Of a stretch of DNA of 64,000 nt, positions 1 through 8,354 are shown piece after piece. Made by a program: the position numbers and the translations under genes. This stretch comes from Paenibacillus_E qinlingensis (lineage in GTDB: Bacteria; Bacillota; Bacilli; Paenibacillales; NBRC-103111), in contig NZ_JAQIVH010000052.1 of the NCBI RefSeq assembly GCF_028746185.1, positions 124,001 through 188,000 on the forward strand, written 5' to 3'. The notes beneath the pieces were generated by a model. That model had not been told where the DNA came from and made no database searches. It saw only the letters and a program-made list of their open reading frames with translations. Every line of letters starts with the position of its first letter. Positions within the stretch are counted from its first letter, which is position 1.

Positions 1-226
1 AGCTCAAGCCAATCTCATCACGCGGCGTGAGGAGACTGCTTCTACGAGAAGCTTGTTGAATACAGCTAAACTTATGGATGAGAACCAAACCCTGTTCCGG
101 TTGAAGGAGCTTGAATTCCTAGAGAAGATTTGCGAGAAAATCGGGACGATTTCTTTTAATGGTGGAGGCAATTTACTAGAGCAGTTGAACTCTTTCGTTG
201 GAGATAGAAATCTTTCTAAGAACTGA
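1..226 (+). CDS. Slipin / SPFH (band 7) domain protein, C-terminal fragment
   Basis: The frame is open from base 2 and ends at TGA 224-226. It encodes about 74 residues beginning AQANLITRREETAST and containing LFRLKELEFLEKICEKIG. This charged RREETA...TAKLM...LKELE helix followed by a glycine-rich tail is typical of the C-terminus of bacterial slipins, membrane-associated scaffold proteins of the stomatin family. The 5' part, including the SPFH domain itself, lies outside the window, so the family call rests only on the C-terminal helix. A hairpin terminator follows at 248-282. The last third of the gene is repeated in decayed form near 14635-14720. Its function in this organism cannot be judged from the fragment. 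Confidence 0.72.
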   Translation, partial: AQANLITRREETASTRSLLNTAKLMDENQTLFRLKELEFLEKICEKIGTISFNGGGNLLEQLNSFVGDRNLSKN

Positions 227-247
227 TAGATGTTATTAATTGACATG

Positions 248-282
248 AAAAAGCCGTAGACGATGTTGGTCTATGGCTTTTT
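248..282 (+). terminator. Rho-independent terminator after the slipin gene
   Basis: A stem of about 13 bp (arms 249-261 and 269-281, AAGCCGTAGAC pairing with GTCTATGGCTT) is followed by a T run. The A run on the left arm means it could also end the convergent AraC transcript. Related hairpins occur at 14742-14774 and 34675-34710. Confidence 0.8.
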
Positions 283-315
283 GGCGTCCACATAATCAGA
301 AAATGCCTTCCTCTC

Positions 316-1155
316 CTATCCATTTTGACTAAATATCCTACGAAAGTCGCTTGGTCTTACGCTGGTTTTACTATGGAACAGGTTCGAAAAATAATGCGGA
401 TCCTCATATCCCAGCTTATAACCAATATCACTAATGGTTAGTCGTGTGTCGAGGAGCATCAGTTTAGCGGATTCTATTTTTTTAGTAATGACATAGTTAT
501 AGATGGTTGTTCCGATTTCTCGTTTAAATAAGCGATTCATTTGTTTCATGGATAGGCCAATATGGGAGGAGAGCCCGCGCGAGTCGAAAGGATGAAGGAT
601 GCTGTTATCCAGAAATTGCTTGATAGCTTGTACGCTTGATGTTAAGGCATTACCTCTTTTACGCAACTTTTCAGAGAGGCCTACGATCATTCGCATGAGG
701 ATAATTTGAAGCTCGGTTTGCATGTCCTCGACGGATTTGCGCTGTGCAGCTTCAATAGCCTCATTAAACAAATGCGCTAGCCCGCTGTCCTTAGTCACGA
801 TATGGGAGAGTAATTGATAAGCTTCGAGCATCTTTATCAGCCAGTTCCCACTAATATTCAGCCAGATGTAACTCCATTGCTCCTCGTGATTGATGTCCGA
901 TGTAACCTCATGGTAGCAACTTGCTGGGAGGATAAATAGGTCCCCCTGACAAGCTGTATAGGATTGGGTACCGACTCTAACAACACCTTGACCTGATAAT
1001 ACAAAACCGAAAACAGTAATCGTAGCAAGCGTACGGATGTTCCTGTAATCCTTCTCGCAATAATTAATTCCTAGAAACTGCACACTCAGTGGAGGGGAAT
1101 CCCCTACTACTGGCAGGTGATAGATAGGCCCGGACTTGCTAGGTTTATTTAACAT
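316..1155 (-). CDS. AraC-family transcriptional regulator
   Basis: This 279-residue protein has an N-terminal cupin-like AraC ligand-binding domain (about residues 20-150) and a C-terminal double helix-turn-helix of the AraC/XylS class (about 180-275). The signature IESAKLMLLDTRLTISDIGYKLGYEDPHYFSNLFH is split over the second HTH. Members of this class bind a sugar in the cupin pocket and activate adjacent catabolic genes. It is transcribed divergently from the tandem GH43 gene, and the 225-bp space between them holds two copies of an ATTCGTTTAT-CGAT motif (1195-1274) that could be its operator. The start at 1155 is preceded by AAAGGA at a rather long spacing. Arabinose- or xylose-derived inducers are inferred from the neighbours only. 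Confidence 0.88.
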   Translation of the reverse strand: MLNKPSKSGPIYHLPVVGDSPPLSVQFLGINYCEKDYRNIRTLATITVFGFVLSGQGVVRVGTQSYTACQGDLFILPASCYHEVTSDINHEEQWSYIWLNISGNWLIKMLEAYQLLSHIVTKDSGLAHLFNEAIEAAQRKSVEDMQTELQIILMRMIVGLSEKLRKRGNALTSSVQAIKQFLDNSILHPFDSRGLSSHIGLSMKQMNRLFKREIGTTIYNYVITKKIESAKLMLLDTRLTISDIGYKLGYEDPHYFSNLFHSKTSVRPSDFRRIFSQNG

Positions 1156-1194
1156 TACGGATATGAGGAATTCCTTTCTTCATCTGGGGTGAGG

Positions 1195-1274
1195 ATTCGT
1201 TTATAACGATTCTTCTTGCGGTAATTCTACCAAGAACCCACGATTCAGATCAACACCTATATTCGTTTATCGAT
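1195..1274. promoter_or_regulatory. Paired ATTCGTTTAT-CGAT motif, candidate AraC operator
   Basis: ATTCGTTTATAACGAT at 1195-1210 and ATTCGTTTATCGAT at 1261-1274 are near-identical direct repeats about 65 bp apart. They lie in the intergenic region between the divergent AraC regulator and the GH43 gene. Direct repeats at helical spacing are typical of AraC-family sites. Function is inferred. Confidence 0.4.
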
Positions 1275-1308
1275 GTCCCTTTTCCTCACCACACACACCT
1301 CTTTCTCT

Positions 1309-1338
1309 ATTAAGCGTTTGCACAAAGGGCGGTATACT
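1309..1338 (+). promoter_or_regulatory. Candidate promoter with cre-like CcpA site for the GH43 gene
   Basis: TATACT at 1333-1338 is a good -10 box, while the -35 region (TTAAGC, 1310-1315, 17-bp spacer) is weak. The overlapping ATTAAGCGTTTGCA (1309-1322) fits the cre consensus TGWNANCGNTNNCA except at the first two bases. This suggests catabolite repression combined with need for an activator. Confidence 0.4.
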
Positions 1339-1380
1339 TATCCTACAAACACAACCAGATAGATGAAAGGAATCATCGAA

Positions 1381-3168
1381 ATGAAGAACGATTTTATTAA
1401 GCAGCCCCCGCATCCAGAGACGGAATGGTCAGCGTGTACAGGATATTCGGAATCTGCCTTACCCATAGAACGAATCCTAGATGTCTCGTTAAGTGATGCG
1501 AGTATTTGTAAGGGACCTGATTATATGTACTATTTGACTGGAACTACGGATGGCTCAAATATACAGGTGTGGACCTCCCCCGACTTCAAGTCATGGAGCG
1601 AACCGAATACCGTATGGAGTTTGGAGAAAGACGGCACGTGGCAGAAGGCAAGTGAAGGATCAAACGGCATTTGCTCTCCGGAAATCCACTATGTAAAAGG
1701 CGCGTTCTGGATTACCTACGGATTAAAGGAAGGCGGCACGGGATTGCTTCGAAGCTTGTCTGCTTCTGTTCAAGGTCCATTTCGAGATATGGGGAAAATA
1801 ACGGATGACGGGCAGGATGCTTCGCTGTTCGAGGATGAAGATGGAGCCGTTTATTGGGTTTATGGCAATGGCAACATCGCTCGAATGACGGAGGATCTGA
1901 CAGGTCTAGTGGAATCCCCTCGAATGGCAGAGGTTCAGCCTTGGAAGGTTGCGGGGCGGGAAGATCATCCCTCGTTTAGTCAGCATGTACAGGTAGGAAC
2001 GTATGGGGCCTTTTTATACAAAAGGGACGGGTATTACTACATGTTCTGCGCAGATGCCCTTGCTAGGATGGGGAGCGATGCTGTAGATACCTTCGTCGCG
2101 GTGAGCGAGTCGATTTATGGTCCCTATAGTCGGCGATATTTGGCACTTCCTCATGGCGGTCAAATCTCGATATTTACAGATATAGACAATCAATTGTATG
2201 CCTCTTTTTCGGGATGTGGCAGCTATTCACTAGTCGAGCATTATCCTTCCTTATTACCAATGTGCGTGGTAAATCCAGGCTTTATTCGACCAAGTGAGGA
2301 CGTATTACTTGAAAAAGGTGGGGTAGGAACTCTAAAGCCCATCGCTGACTTTCCGATTCGTGATCCGCATATTAGCACAGGGCCAGATGGCACTTATTAT
2401 TTGACGGGGACGTCGGATAAGCCGCATCACAATTTTTGGGACCGAAATAACCAGCTTCATGTGTGGCGTTCACAAGATTTGAAGGAATGGCACCATGTAG
2501 CGAAGGTATGGGATTTGTTCGAGAATGGCACTTGGGAGAACAATATTTATGAGAACCCGTGTCTGTGGGCACCAGAGATGATATTTGTGTATGATACATT
2601 TTGGATTACGTATTCACTTCAAGGCGGTGGTACGGGGATGATTAAAAGTATTACTGGACAAGCAGAGGGACCCTATATCGATATGGGACGCATGACGAAT
2701 ACGGATATTGACTCCAGCCTGTTCCAAGATGAGGACGGTCAAGTCTATTTTATTTGGCAGGACGGTAAAATTGCCAGGATGAAGACGAACATGACAGGCT
2801 TTGCGGAAGACCCTCGTAAACTAATATGCTCCGACGGGCAGCGCGTAGGTTACGAAGGTGCCTTCATCGTGAAATATAAAAGCAAGTATATTCTGGGGGC
2901 AGCAGAATGGAATGGTGATAAACGCGTCGACGGTACCTACGATTTGATGTATGCGGTAGCGGATGAGCTGTACGGACCGTACACCCCAAGGCGATTGGCA
3001 GTTCCGCATGGCGGCCACGGAACGATGTTTATTGCTCATGACGGCAGACTTATGTCAACATTTTTTGGCAACGATCGCACTGCGCCATTCCGAACGCGTC
3101 CAGGAATTGTTCTGCTTGGGGTCGCAGAGGATGAAGAAGGGCTATGCATTGTGCCTTGTAGTGAGTAA
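1381..3168 (+). CDS. Tandem-domain glycoside hydrolase family 43 protein
   Basis: This cytoplasmic protein has about 595 residues and no signal peptide. It is an internal duplication of two GH43-like five-bladed propellers (about 20-300 and 318-590). Both halves contain a YYLTGT(T/S)D stretch, a WITY(G/S)L...GGTG stretch and a D-(A/S)-S-L-F-x-DEDG motif. The C-terminal copy has the family triad: base D328 (RDPH), D444 and acid E492 (YEGAF). The N-terminal copy keeps D39 and D146 but has Y208 (TYGAF) at the acid position, so it is probably non-catalytic. Activity is likely beta-xylosidase or alpha-L-arabinofuranosidase on imported oligosaccharides. I prefer ATG 1381 (AAAGGA nine bases upstream) over the in-frame ATG 1363, which overlaps the ribosome binding site. 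Confidence 0.85.
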   Translation: MKNDFIKQPPHPETEWSACTGYSESALPIERILDVSLSDASICKGPDYMYYLTGTTDGSNIQVWTSPDFKSWSEPNTVWSLEKDGTWQKASEGSNGICSPEIHYVKGAFWITYGLKEGGTGLLRSLSASVQGPFRDMGKITDDGQDASLFEDEDGAVYWVYGNGNIARMTEDLTGLVESPRMAEVQPWKVAGREDHPSFSQHVQVGTYGAFLYKRDGYYYMFCADALARMGSDAVDTFVAVSESIYGPYSRRYLALPHGGQISIFTDIDNQLYASFSGCGSYSLVEHYPSLLPMCVVNPGFIRPSEDVLLEKGGVGTLKPIADFPIRDPHISTGPDGTYYLTGTSDKPHHNFWDRNNQLHVWRSQDLKEWHHVAKVWDLFENGTWENNIYENPCLWAPEMIFVYDTFWITYSLQGGGTGMIKSITGQAEGPYIDMGRMTNTDIDSSLFQDEDGQVYFIWQDGKIARMKTNMTGFAEDPRKLICSDGQRVGYEGAFIVKYKSKYILGAAEWNGDKRVDGTYDLMYAVADELYGPYTPRRLAVPHGGHGTMFIAHDGRLMSTFFGNDRTAPFRTRPGIVLLGVAEDEEGLCIVPCSE

Positions 3169-3174
3169 TATAAG

Positions 3175-3221
3175 AACATGAATCAAGCTCTGGATTGGGC
3201 TGGGTTCATGTTTTTTCTTTT
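3175..3221 (+). terminator. Rho-independent terminator after GH43 gene
   Basis: Arms AACATGAA (3175-3182) and TTCATGTT (3205-3212) form a hairpin, followed by a T-rich run to 3221. It separates the GH43 gene from the kinase gene starting at 3252. Confidence 0.75.
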
Positions 3222-3251
3222 GTTAGACGAAAAGGAAGGGGCCGCCAGCTC

Positions 3252-5030
3252 ATGAAGTTGTTCTCCATTAGAAAGTTGATTTCTCCGACAGGAAGCATCC
3301 AAGGGAAAATCTTTGTGGCATTTAGTCTGGTTACGCTAATTGGGATCGTTGCTGTGACAAGTATTGTTTATTTATATATGAGAGAAACTGTGAAGAACAA
3401 CGCTATTACTTCTGTAAACGAAAGTATACGTCAGGCTGATGAATCATTAAATCTCCGTCTGGAGGAGGTTAGTCGATTAAATACGGTCGTGGCTACGAAT
3501 AAAACAGTCCTGGATACGTTGCTGAGCAAAACTGAGGAACCAAGCTACGAATGGTTTCAAGAGCAGAAGCGGATCGAGGAATTTTTGTCCGCATTGATTG
3601 CTTATAAATCTTACATTTCACGTGTGGCCGTCATAGGCTTGAACCAAAAGGTGTTTTTCGTTGGATCGCCGTGGCTTGATAAGAATGTGTTGTTCTCACC
3701 GATGATGGACGCATTACTTCAAAATGGGTCAGGTCATGCCTATTTTCATCAAACAGGTTTCAATAACTCCATCGTTACCGGACGCGAACTCCGTTATAAT
3801 CGTAATTTAATCGGTATGGTGATGTTCGATCTCAATGACGATTTCATTAAGAAAATCTATGATGTCAAACCGACATCAGATAGTATGCTGTACGTGGTAG
3901 ATAGGAAAAATGAATTCATATATGAGCCCAAATCGAGTGTTTTTAATAAAGAAACCTTCATTCAATTCAATCAGCAGATGGCCGGAACGGACGGTTCGGT
4001 TGAAAGAGTTATTAACCAGCAATCTTACCTCGTAATCACTCGGAAATCCGACTATACAGGATGGTCCACAGTGGCACTCGTTCCAATGAAGTCTCTATTG
4101 ACGGAAACGACCCATATTCGGAATGTACTAGCAACCGTGGCTATCATTGTTTTTGTAATCATTGTCATTGGGACGCTGCAAGTTTCCTCCAGAATAACAA
4201 GGAATATCCGAAGACTACGATCCATGATGATGCATGTTATGGAAGGCAATATGACGCTTCCACCCGTTGAAATTCATTCCAAGGATGAAATAGGGCAGCT
4301 ATATCAAGTTTTTAAGGGCATGGTTGAAGAACTAAAACGTTTACTTGAAGGAATCGTAACGACCGAGAAAGAGAAGCGTGAAGCAGAACTGGCCGTTTTA
4401 CAAGCTCAAATACGTCCGCATTTCCTCTATAACACGCTGAACACGGTCAAGTATTTGGCCAAGATTAACGGGGTGCCGAATATTGTAGAGGTATCAGAAT
4501 CCTTAATAGAGCTGATGCGCGGCGTTCTCGGGAATACGAATGAATTTCTTACGCTGCAAGAAGAATTGCAGTACGTCCGCAGTTACGTAACCATTGAAAA
4601 ATATAAATATGTAGAACCCCTCAATTTGAATATAGAAGTGGAAAAAGAAGAGCTTTTACAGCTCAATGTTCTGAAGTTAATGCTGCAACCACTTGTAGAG
4701 AATGCCATTCTTCATGGACTAACCGCTTCAGAATTTGAGGGTGTGGTGTTGATTCGGATATATGAAGAAAACAAAGAGCTGAGAATTGAAGTCAGAGATA
4801 ACGGTAAAGGGATGTCTCAGGAACAGATAAAAGCGCTGTTTGAAGTGAATAAAGTTCAGACAAATACGCGCTTCAGTGGTATGGGAATTCGAAACGTTCA
4901 TGAACGCATCGTGCGATTGTTCGGAGAACCCTTTGGCGTGTTTGTGTATAGTGAACCAAATTCGCATACGACTGTGCAGATTAGATTTCCGTTGCTGCCG
5001 GTTAAGAATCACTTGCTTGAGGAGGGATGA
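3252..5030 (+). CDS. YesM-type sensor histidine kinase
   Basis: About 592 residues. A first membrane helix (about 19-41), a long extracellular sensor region (about 42-277), a second helix (about 280-302), a HAMP linker and the His_kinase/HATPase core follow in order. The phosphorylated histidine is H390 in RPHFLYNTLN. The ATP-binding N box is LVENAILHG (N484), followed by DNGKGM and GMGIRNVHER. This is the membrane half of a YesM/YesN two-component system; the partner regulator follows at once (TGA 5028-5030 against ATG 5031). I chose ATG 3252, with AAGGAAGGGG upstream, over the longer frame from 3195, whose first residues lie inside the terminator. Its ligand is probably an arabinan or xylan oligosaccharide, inferred from neighbours. 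Confidence 0.92.
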   Translation: MKLFSIRKLISPTGSIQGKIFVAFSLVTLIGIVAVTSIVYLYMRETVKNNAITSVNESIRQADESLNLRLEEVSRLNTVVATNKTVLDTLLSKTEEPSYEWFQEQKRIEEFLSALIAYKSYISRVAVIGLNQKVFFVGSPWLDKNVLFSPMMDALLQNGSGHAYFHQTGFNNSIVTGRELRYNRNLIGMVMFDLNDDFIKKIYDVKPTSDSMLYVVDRKNEFIYEPKSSVFNKETFIQFNQQMAGTDGSVERVINQQSYLVITRKSDYTGWSTVALVPMKSLLTETTHIRNVLATVAIIVFVIIVIGTLQVSSRITRNIRRLRSMMMHVMEGNMTLPPVEIHSKDEIGQLYQVFKGMVEELKRLLEGIVTTEKEKREAELAVLQAQIRPHFLYNTLNTVKYLAKINGVPNIVEVSESLIELMRGVLGNTNEFLTLQEELQYVRSYVTIEKYKYVEPLNLNIEVEKEELLQLNVLKLMLQPLVENAILHGLTASEFEGVVLIRIYEENKELRIEVRDNGKGMSQEQIKALFEVNKVQTNTRFSGMGIRNVHERIVRLFGEPFGVFVYSEPNSHTTVQIRFPLLPVKNHLLEEG

Positions 5031-5033
5031 ATG

Positions 5034-6626
5034 ATGTTTCAAGTATTATTAGTTGATGATGAGGCGTTGGCACGTCATGACGTGAAAAGTATGTTGGATT
5101 GGGAAAAGCATGGGTTCACAATATGTGGTGAGGCGTACAACGGGTCTATGGCACTTGCCATGATGGAACAGATGACGCCGCATATCGCGATCTTGGATGT
5201 GAGCATGCCGATCATGAATGGGGTAGAGCTAAGTCAGGAGATCAAGGGAAAATATCCAAAGGTTAAAATGATCATGCTGAGCAGCTTTGACGACTATGAT
5301 TATGTTCGGACTTGTCTGATGAATGGGGCTATTGATTACTTGCTCAAACATCGCTTACATGCGTCAGCACTTCTGACTCTGCTCGATAAAGCCGTCCAAG
5401 AACTGCAGACTGAAGAAGCTCGAAACGCGCAGAGCAAAATGATTGAACACCTAAGTCCGGTTATTCTTCGCGAGCATGTAGCCAATTTGGCTAGAGATGT
5501 TGGCGATGCTAGTGAAGCGCTGCAGTACTATGCACGTGACAATCAACTCTATATGAATTCAATTAACTATGGATCTGCTGCTGTACAGATCGTGCCCTTC
5601 CTGTTATTGACGGAGTCTTTAACCGATGTACAAAAGAATCGCTTAGTGCATCAAGCGATCGAAGTTATGCAGATGGCGATTGGTGATGTTCAGAAACGAA
5701 CGGTGGGCTACGTAGGGGAAGGACGATTTATCATTTTGTTTTCCTCAGAGGAGCGAAGTGAACATGCGGTTACGACGCAAATAAATCAAGCGATGAGCGC
5801 ACTATCCCATTCCCTCGAGAAATTTCTTAATTTAAAATGCGTTTATGTCATAGGACCACTATGTGGCAACTTGAGACTAATTGGTTCTAGCTATACCAAA
5901 GCGAACCAAGAGTTGAACGTCCAACACAATCAAGGTCTGAACGCATCCAACTTAAAAGATTCCTTGTTTATGAGGGAACAGAAGCAGTTGCTGCTATATC
6001 TGGAGCAATTGGATGGCGAAAGAGTGAGCCAATTCATTATGTCTATATTTGCTGAACTTCGCAGCCAGCCTGTGTATGGGATGACTGTTCAAATCATAGT
6101 CGGTGAAATGCTTCATATTGTTGAAATGGCGTGGAAGCGGCATAATCCGCAGACTGTTATAGAAGATACCGAGCATATCCCCACAAGGGCAGAACTTGGA
6201 CGTATTGGAAGTGTCACTGAGCTTGAGATTTGGATGGTAAACTACTATGCACGCCTTGTTGAGGCTATTAAAAAACAGCGTGTAGCAGGATCTTACTCGC
6301 GCCATATTTCGAAGGCACTGCAGTTTATAGCAGAGAACTACGCTTCTAATATTTCTTTGGATATGATGGCGAGTTCTCTTAATCTAAATGCATCCTACTT
6401 AAGCAGACTGTTCAAAGAAGAAATGCAAATGACATTTACTGAGTATTTGAACCGAGTTCGCATTCAAACCAGCTGCATGCTCATGCAGTCAGGTACATAT
6501 GCGTTGAAACAGATCAGCAGTGAGGTCGGTTTTTTAAGTTACACGTATTTTTTCAAAGTATTTAAAAGTATGACAGGTATGACGCCTCAGGTGTATATGG
6601 ATCAACTAAAACAGTCAAAAAAGTAG
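5034..6626 (+). CDS. YesN-type response regulator with AraC DNA-binding domain
   Basis: About 530 residues. A receiver domain (1-120; phospho-acceptor D55 in ILDVSMP) is followed by a long linker region and a C-terminal AraC-type double HTH (about 425-525, SLNLNASYLSRLFKEEM and FLSYTYFFKVFKSMTG). The conserved switch lysine is kept in YLLKH, but the usual following proline is histidine. GGAGGG at 5021-5026 sits seven bases before ATG 5034, which I prefer to ATG 5031. It is paired with the kinase just upstream and probably activates the transporter operon that begins at 6744, whose promoter has a good -10 and a poor -35. Confidence 0.92.
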   Translation: MFQVLLVDDEALARHDVKSMLDWEKHGFTICGEAYNGSMALAMMEQMTPHIAILDVSMPIMNGVELSQEIKGKYPKVKMIMLSSFDDYDYVRTCLMNGAIDYLLKHRLHASALLTLLDKAVQELQTEEARNAQSKMIEHLSPVILREHVANLARDVGDASEALQYYARDNQLYMNSINYGSAAVQIVPFLLLTESLTDVQKNRLVHQAIEVMQMAIGDVQKRTVGYVGEGRFIILFSSEERSEHAVTTQINQAMSALSHSLEKFLNLKCVYVIGPLCGNLRLIGSSYTKANQELNVQHNQGLNASNLKDSLFMREQKQLLLYLEQLDGERVSQFIMSIFAELRSQPVYGMTVQIIVGEMLHIVEMAWKRHNPQTVIEDTEHIPTRAELGRIGSVTELEIWMVNYYARLVEAIKKQRVAGSYSRHISKALQFIAENYASNISLDMMASSLNLNASYLSRLFKEEMQMTFTEYLNRVRIQTSCMLMQSGTYALKQISSEVGFLSYTYFFKVFKSMTGMTPQVYMDQLKQSKK

Positions 6627-6671
6627 AATGAAAAGTCATAAGAGTTGAATCGCTGAAAAGTGATTATTCCT

Positions 6672-6704
6672 TATACTGAGATCAACCCTTAGAAAACGCT
6701 TTCT
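6672..6704 (+). promoter_or_regulatory. Candidate promoter -10 and cre site before the LplA-like gene
   Basis: TATACT at 6672-6677 is a good -10 without a good -35 at the normal distance. AGAAAACGCTTTCT at 6691-6704 is a near-palindrome matching the CcpA cre core. It lies just downstream of the expected start of transcription, a position typical of roadblock repression. Confidence 0.5.
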
Positions 6705-6743
6705 TGATAGGGGAGAAAACAACTTGATCGGAGGAACAAAAGC

Positions 6744-8327
6744 ATGAAAAGAAATTGGGGGACCGTACTTTTATCAACGTTAGTCATTTCCAGTATGACA
6801 CTTTCCGCTTGCAGTTCGGACACATCTAGTAAAGAGAATGAGGGTAAAACCCCAACAGATGGGACGAAAGGTGTGGCTGCAGCAGGTTTTCCTATCGTTA
6901 AAGAGCCTCTGAAGTTGAAAATGTTTACACGAATTGCACCAACCAATGGGCCGTTCAAAGATATGCCGGTGTTCCAGGACTACGAAAAAATGAGCAATGT
7001 TCAAGTTGAATTTATTGAAGCACCAACGGATGGATTTAATGAGAAGAAGAACTTGCTGTTTGCCTCGAATGAACTCCCTGATGTGATGTACCGCTCAGGT
7101 CTTACACAATTAGAAGCAATTCGTTATGGTACTGGTGGTCAATTAATCCCACTAGAGAAGCTGATAGAAGCTTACGCACCTAACTTGAAAAAATTAATGG
7201 AAACGTATCCAGAGATTCGTTCCGCTATTACAACACCTGAAGGTCACATTTATGCCCTACCAGGTATTGTGAGTGTTAACTCGGCCAGAACCGATAAAAA
7301 ATGGATAAATCAAGCATGGCTGAAGAAGTTGAATTTGAAGGAACCAGAAACGACGGATGAGCTGTATGAGGTGTTGAAAGCTTTCAGGGACAAAGATCCC
7401 AATGGCAACGGCAAGCAGGACGAGCTTCCAATGACGGCGCGTAATGGCCTCAGCATCGTACCGATCATGGCGGGCTCATTCGGTCTGGATTTCCAATTAG
7501 GTTATAACATTAACCTAGAGAATGACAAAGTTAATATTTGGATGGGAAGCGATCGGAATAAAGAATTACTGATGTATTTGAATAAGTTGTATGCAGAAAA
7601 GCTGCTAGATCCAGAGCTATTTACGCAAAAGGAAGCGCAATATCTGACGAAGCAAGGGACAGGAAATACGGGGTTCTTCTTCGATCAGACGAACAATCCC
7701 ATGTTGGATGGGAAGGTTCAAGATCAATATATCGGGATAGCACCACCTAAGGGACCGCATGGAGATAGATTGCAGTTAGCCTCACCGGTACCGAGAGATT
7801 TTGGCGCATTTGCGATCACATCGGTAAACAAGAACCCGGAAGCAACGATGCGTTGGGTTGATTACTTCTTCAGTGACGAGGGATCCACCATGCTGCGCTT
7901 CGGTCGTCAGGGTGAGAATTATGAGTTGAAAAATGGAATTCCTTATTACACGGATGCTTTCTTGGCTACAGGCAATCAATCCAAAATTACCCCTTATGCT
8001 GGGGGCGGAGCACCGCATCTCATCAGTGAAAAGGTTGCTTCTTACATTAATCCACCGCAGGTTCAAGAAGCACAGAAGAAGCTTGATCCGTTCATGCCGA
8101 AGATTCGCTATGCAGCGCCGATGTTCGATGAGCAAACAGCGCAACAGATTAATATCCTTCGCAACGACATTGATAAATATTACGAAGAGCAGAGCACGAA
8201 ATTTATTGCTGGCGCCCTTAGCTTTGATAAGTGGGCAGAGTTTCAGAATACATTAAAGAAAATGAAAATCGATGAACTGCAGAAGCTGTATCAGGTTGCC
8301 TATGATAACCTCAAAGGGCAAAAATAA
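6744..8327 (+). CDS. LplA-like extracellular solute-binding lipoprotein
   Basis: 527 residues with a lipoprotein signal peptide; the lipobox LSAC puts the lipidated cysteine at C23, followed by a Ser/Thr/Lys-rich tether. The mature protein has the layout of large CUT1 binding proteins of the LplA/YtcQ type (DVMYRSG, DPNGNGKQDE, late W-x-DYFFS). It captures an oligosaccharide outside the cell for the two permeases encoded next. GGAGG precedes ATG 6744 closely. With arabinanases and arabinofuranosidase nearby, arabino- or xylo-oligosaccharides are the likely ligands (inference). No ATPase gene is present in this locus. Confidence 0.9.
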   Translation: MKRNWGTVLLSTLVISSMTLSACSSDTSSKENEGKTPTDGTKGVAAAGFPIVKEPLKLKMFTRIAPTNGPFKDMPVFQDYEKMSNVQVEFIEAPTDGFNEKKNLLFASNELPDVMYRSGLTQLEAIRYGTGGQLIPLEKLIEAYAPNLKKLMETYPEIRSAITTPEGHIYALPGIVSVNSARTDKKWINQAWLKKLNLKEPETTDELYEVLKAFRDKDPNGNGKQDELPMTARNGLSIVPIMAGSFGLDFQLGYNINLENDKVNIWMGSDRNKELLMYLNKLYAEKLLDPELFTQKEAQYLTKQGTGNTGFFFDQTNNPMLDGKVQDQYIGIAPPKGPHGDRLQLASPVPRDFGAFAITSVNKNPEATMRWVDYFFSDEGSTMLRFGRQGENYELKNGIPYYTDAFLATGNQSKITPYAGGGAPHLISEKVASYINPPQVQEAQKKLDPFMPKIRYAAPMFDEQTAQQINILRNDIDKYYEEQSTKFIAGALSFDKWAEFQNTLKKMKIDELQKLYQVAYDNLKGQK

Positions 8328-8354
8328 GCACGACTGGCGGCTGGAGGGCTACAG

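Noticed and set aside
4..246. Minus-strand open frame of 80 codons over the slipin 3' end
   Set aside because: It is antisense to the slipin reading frame. Its similarity to a frame at 14525-14749 only reflects the DNA repeat.
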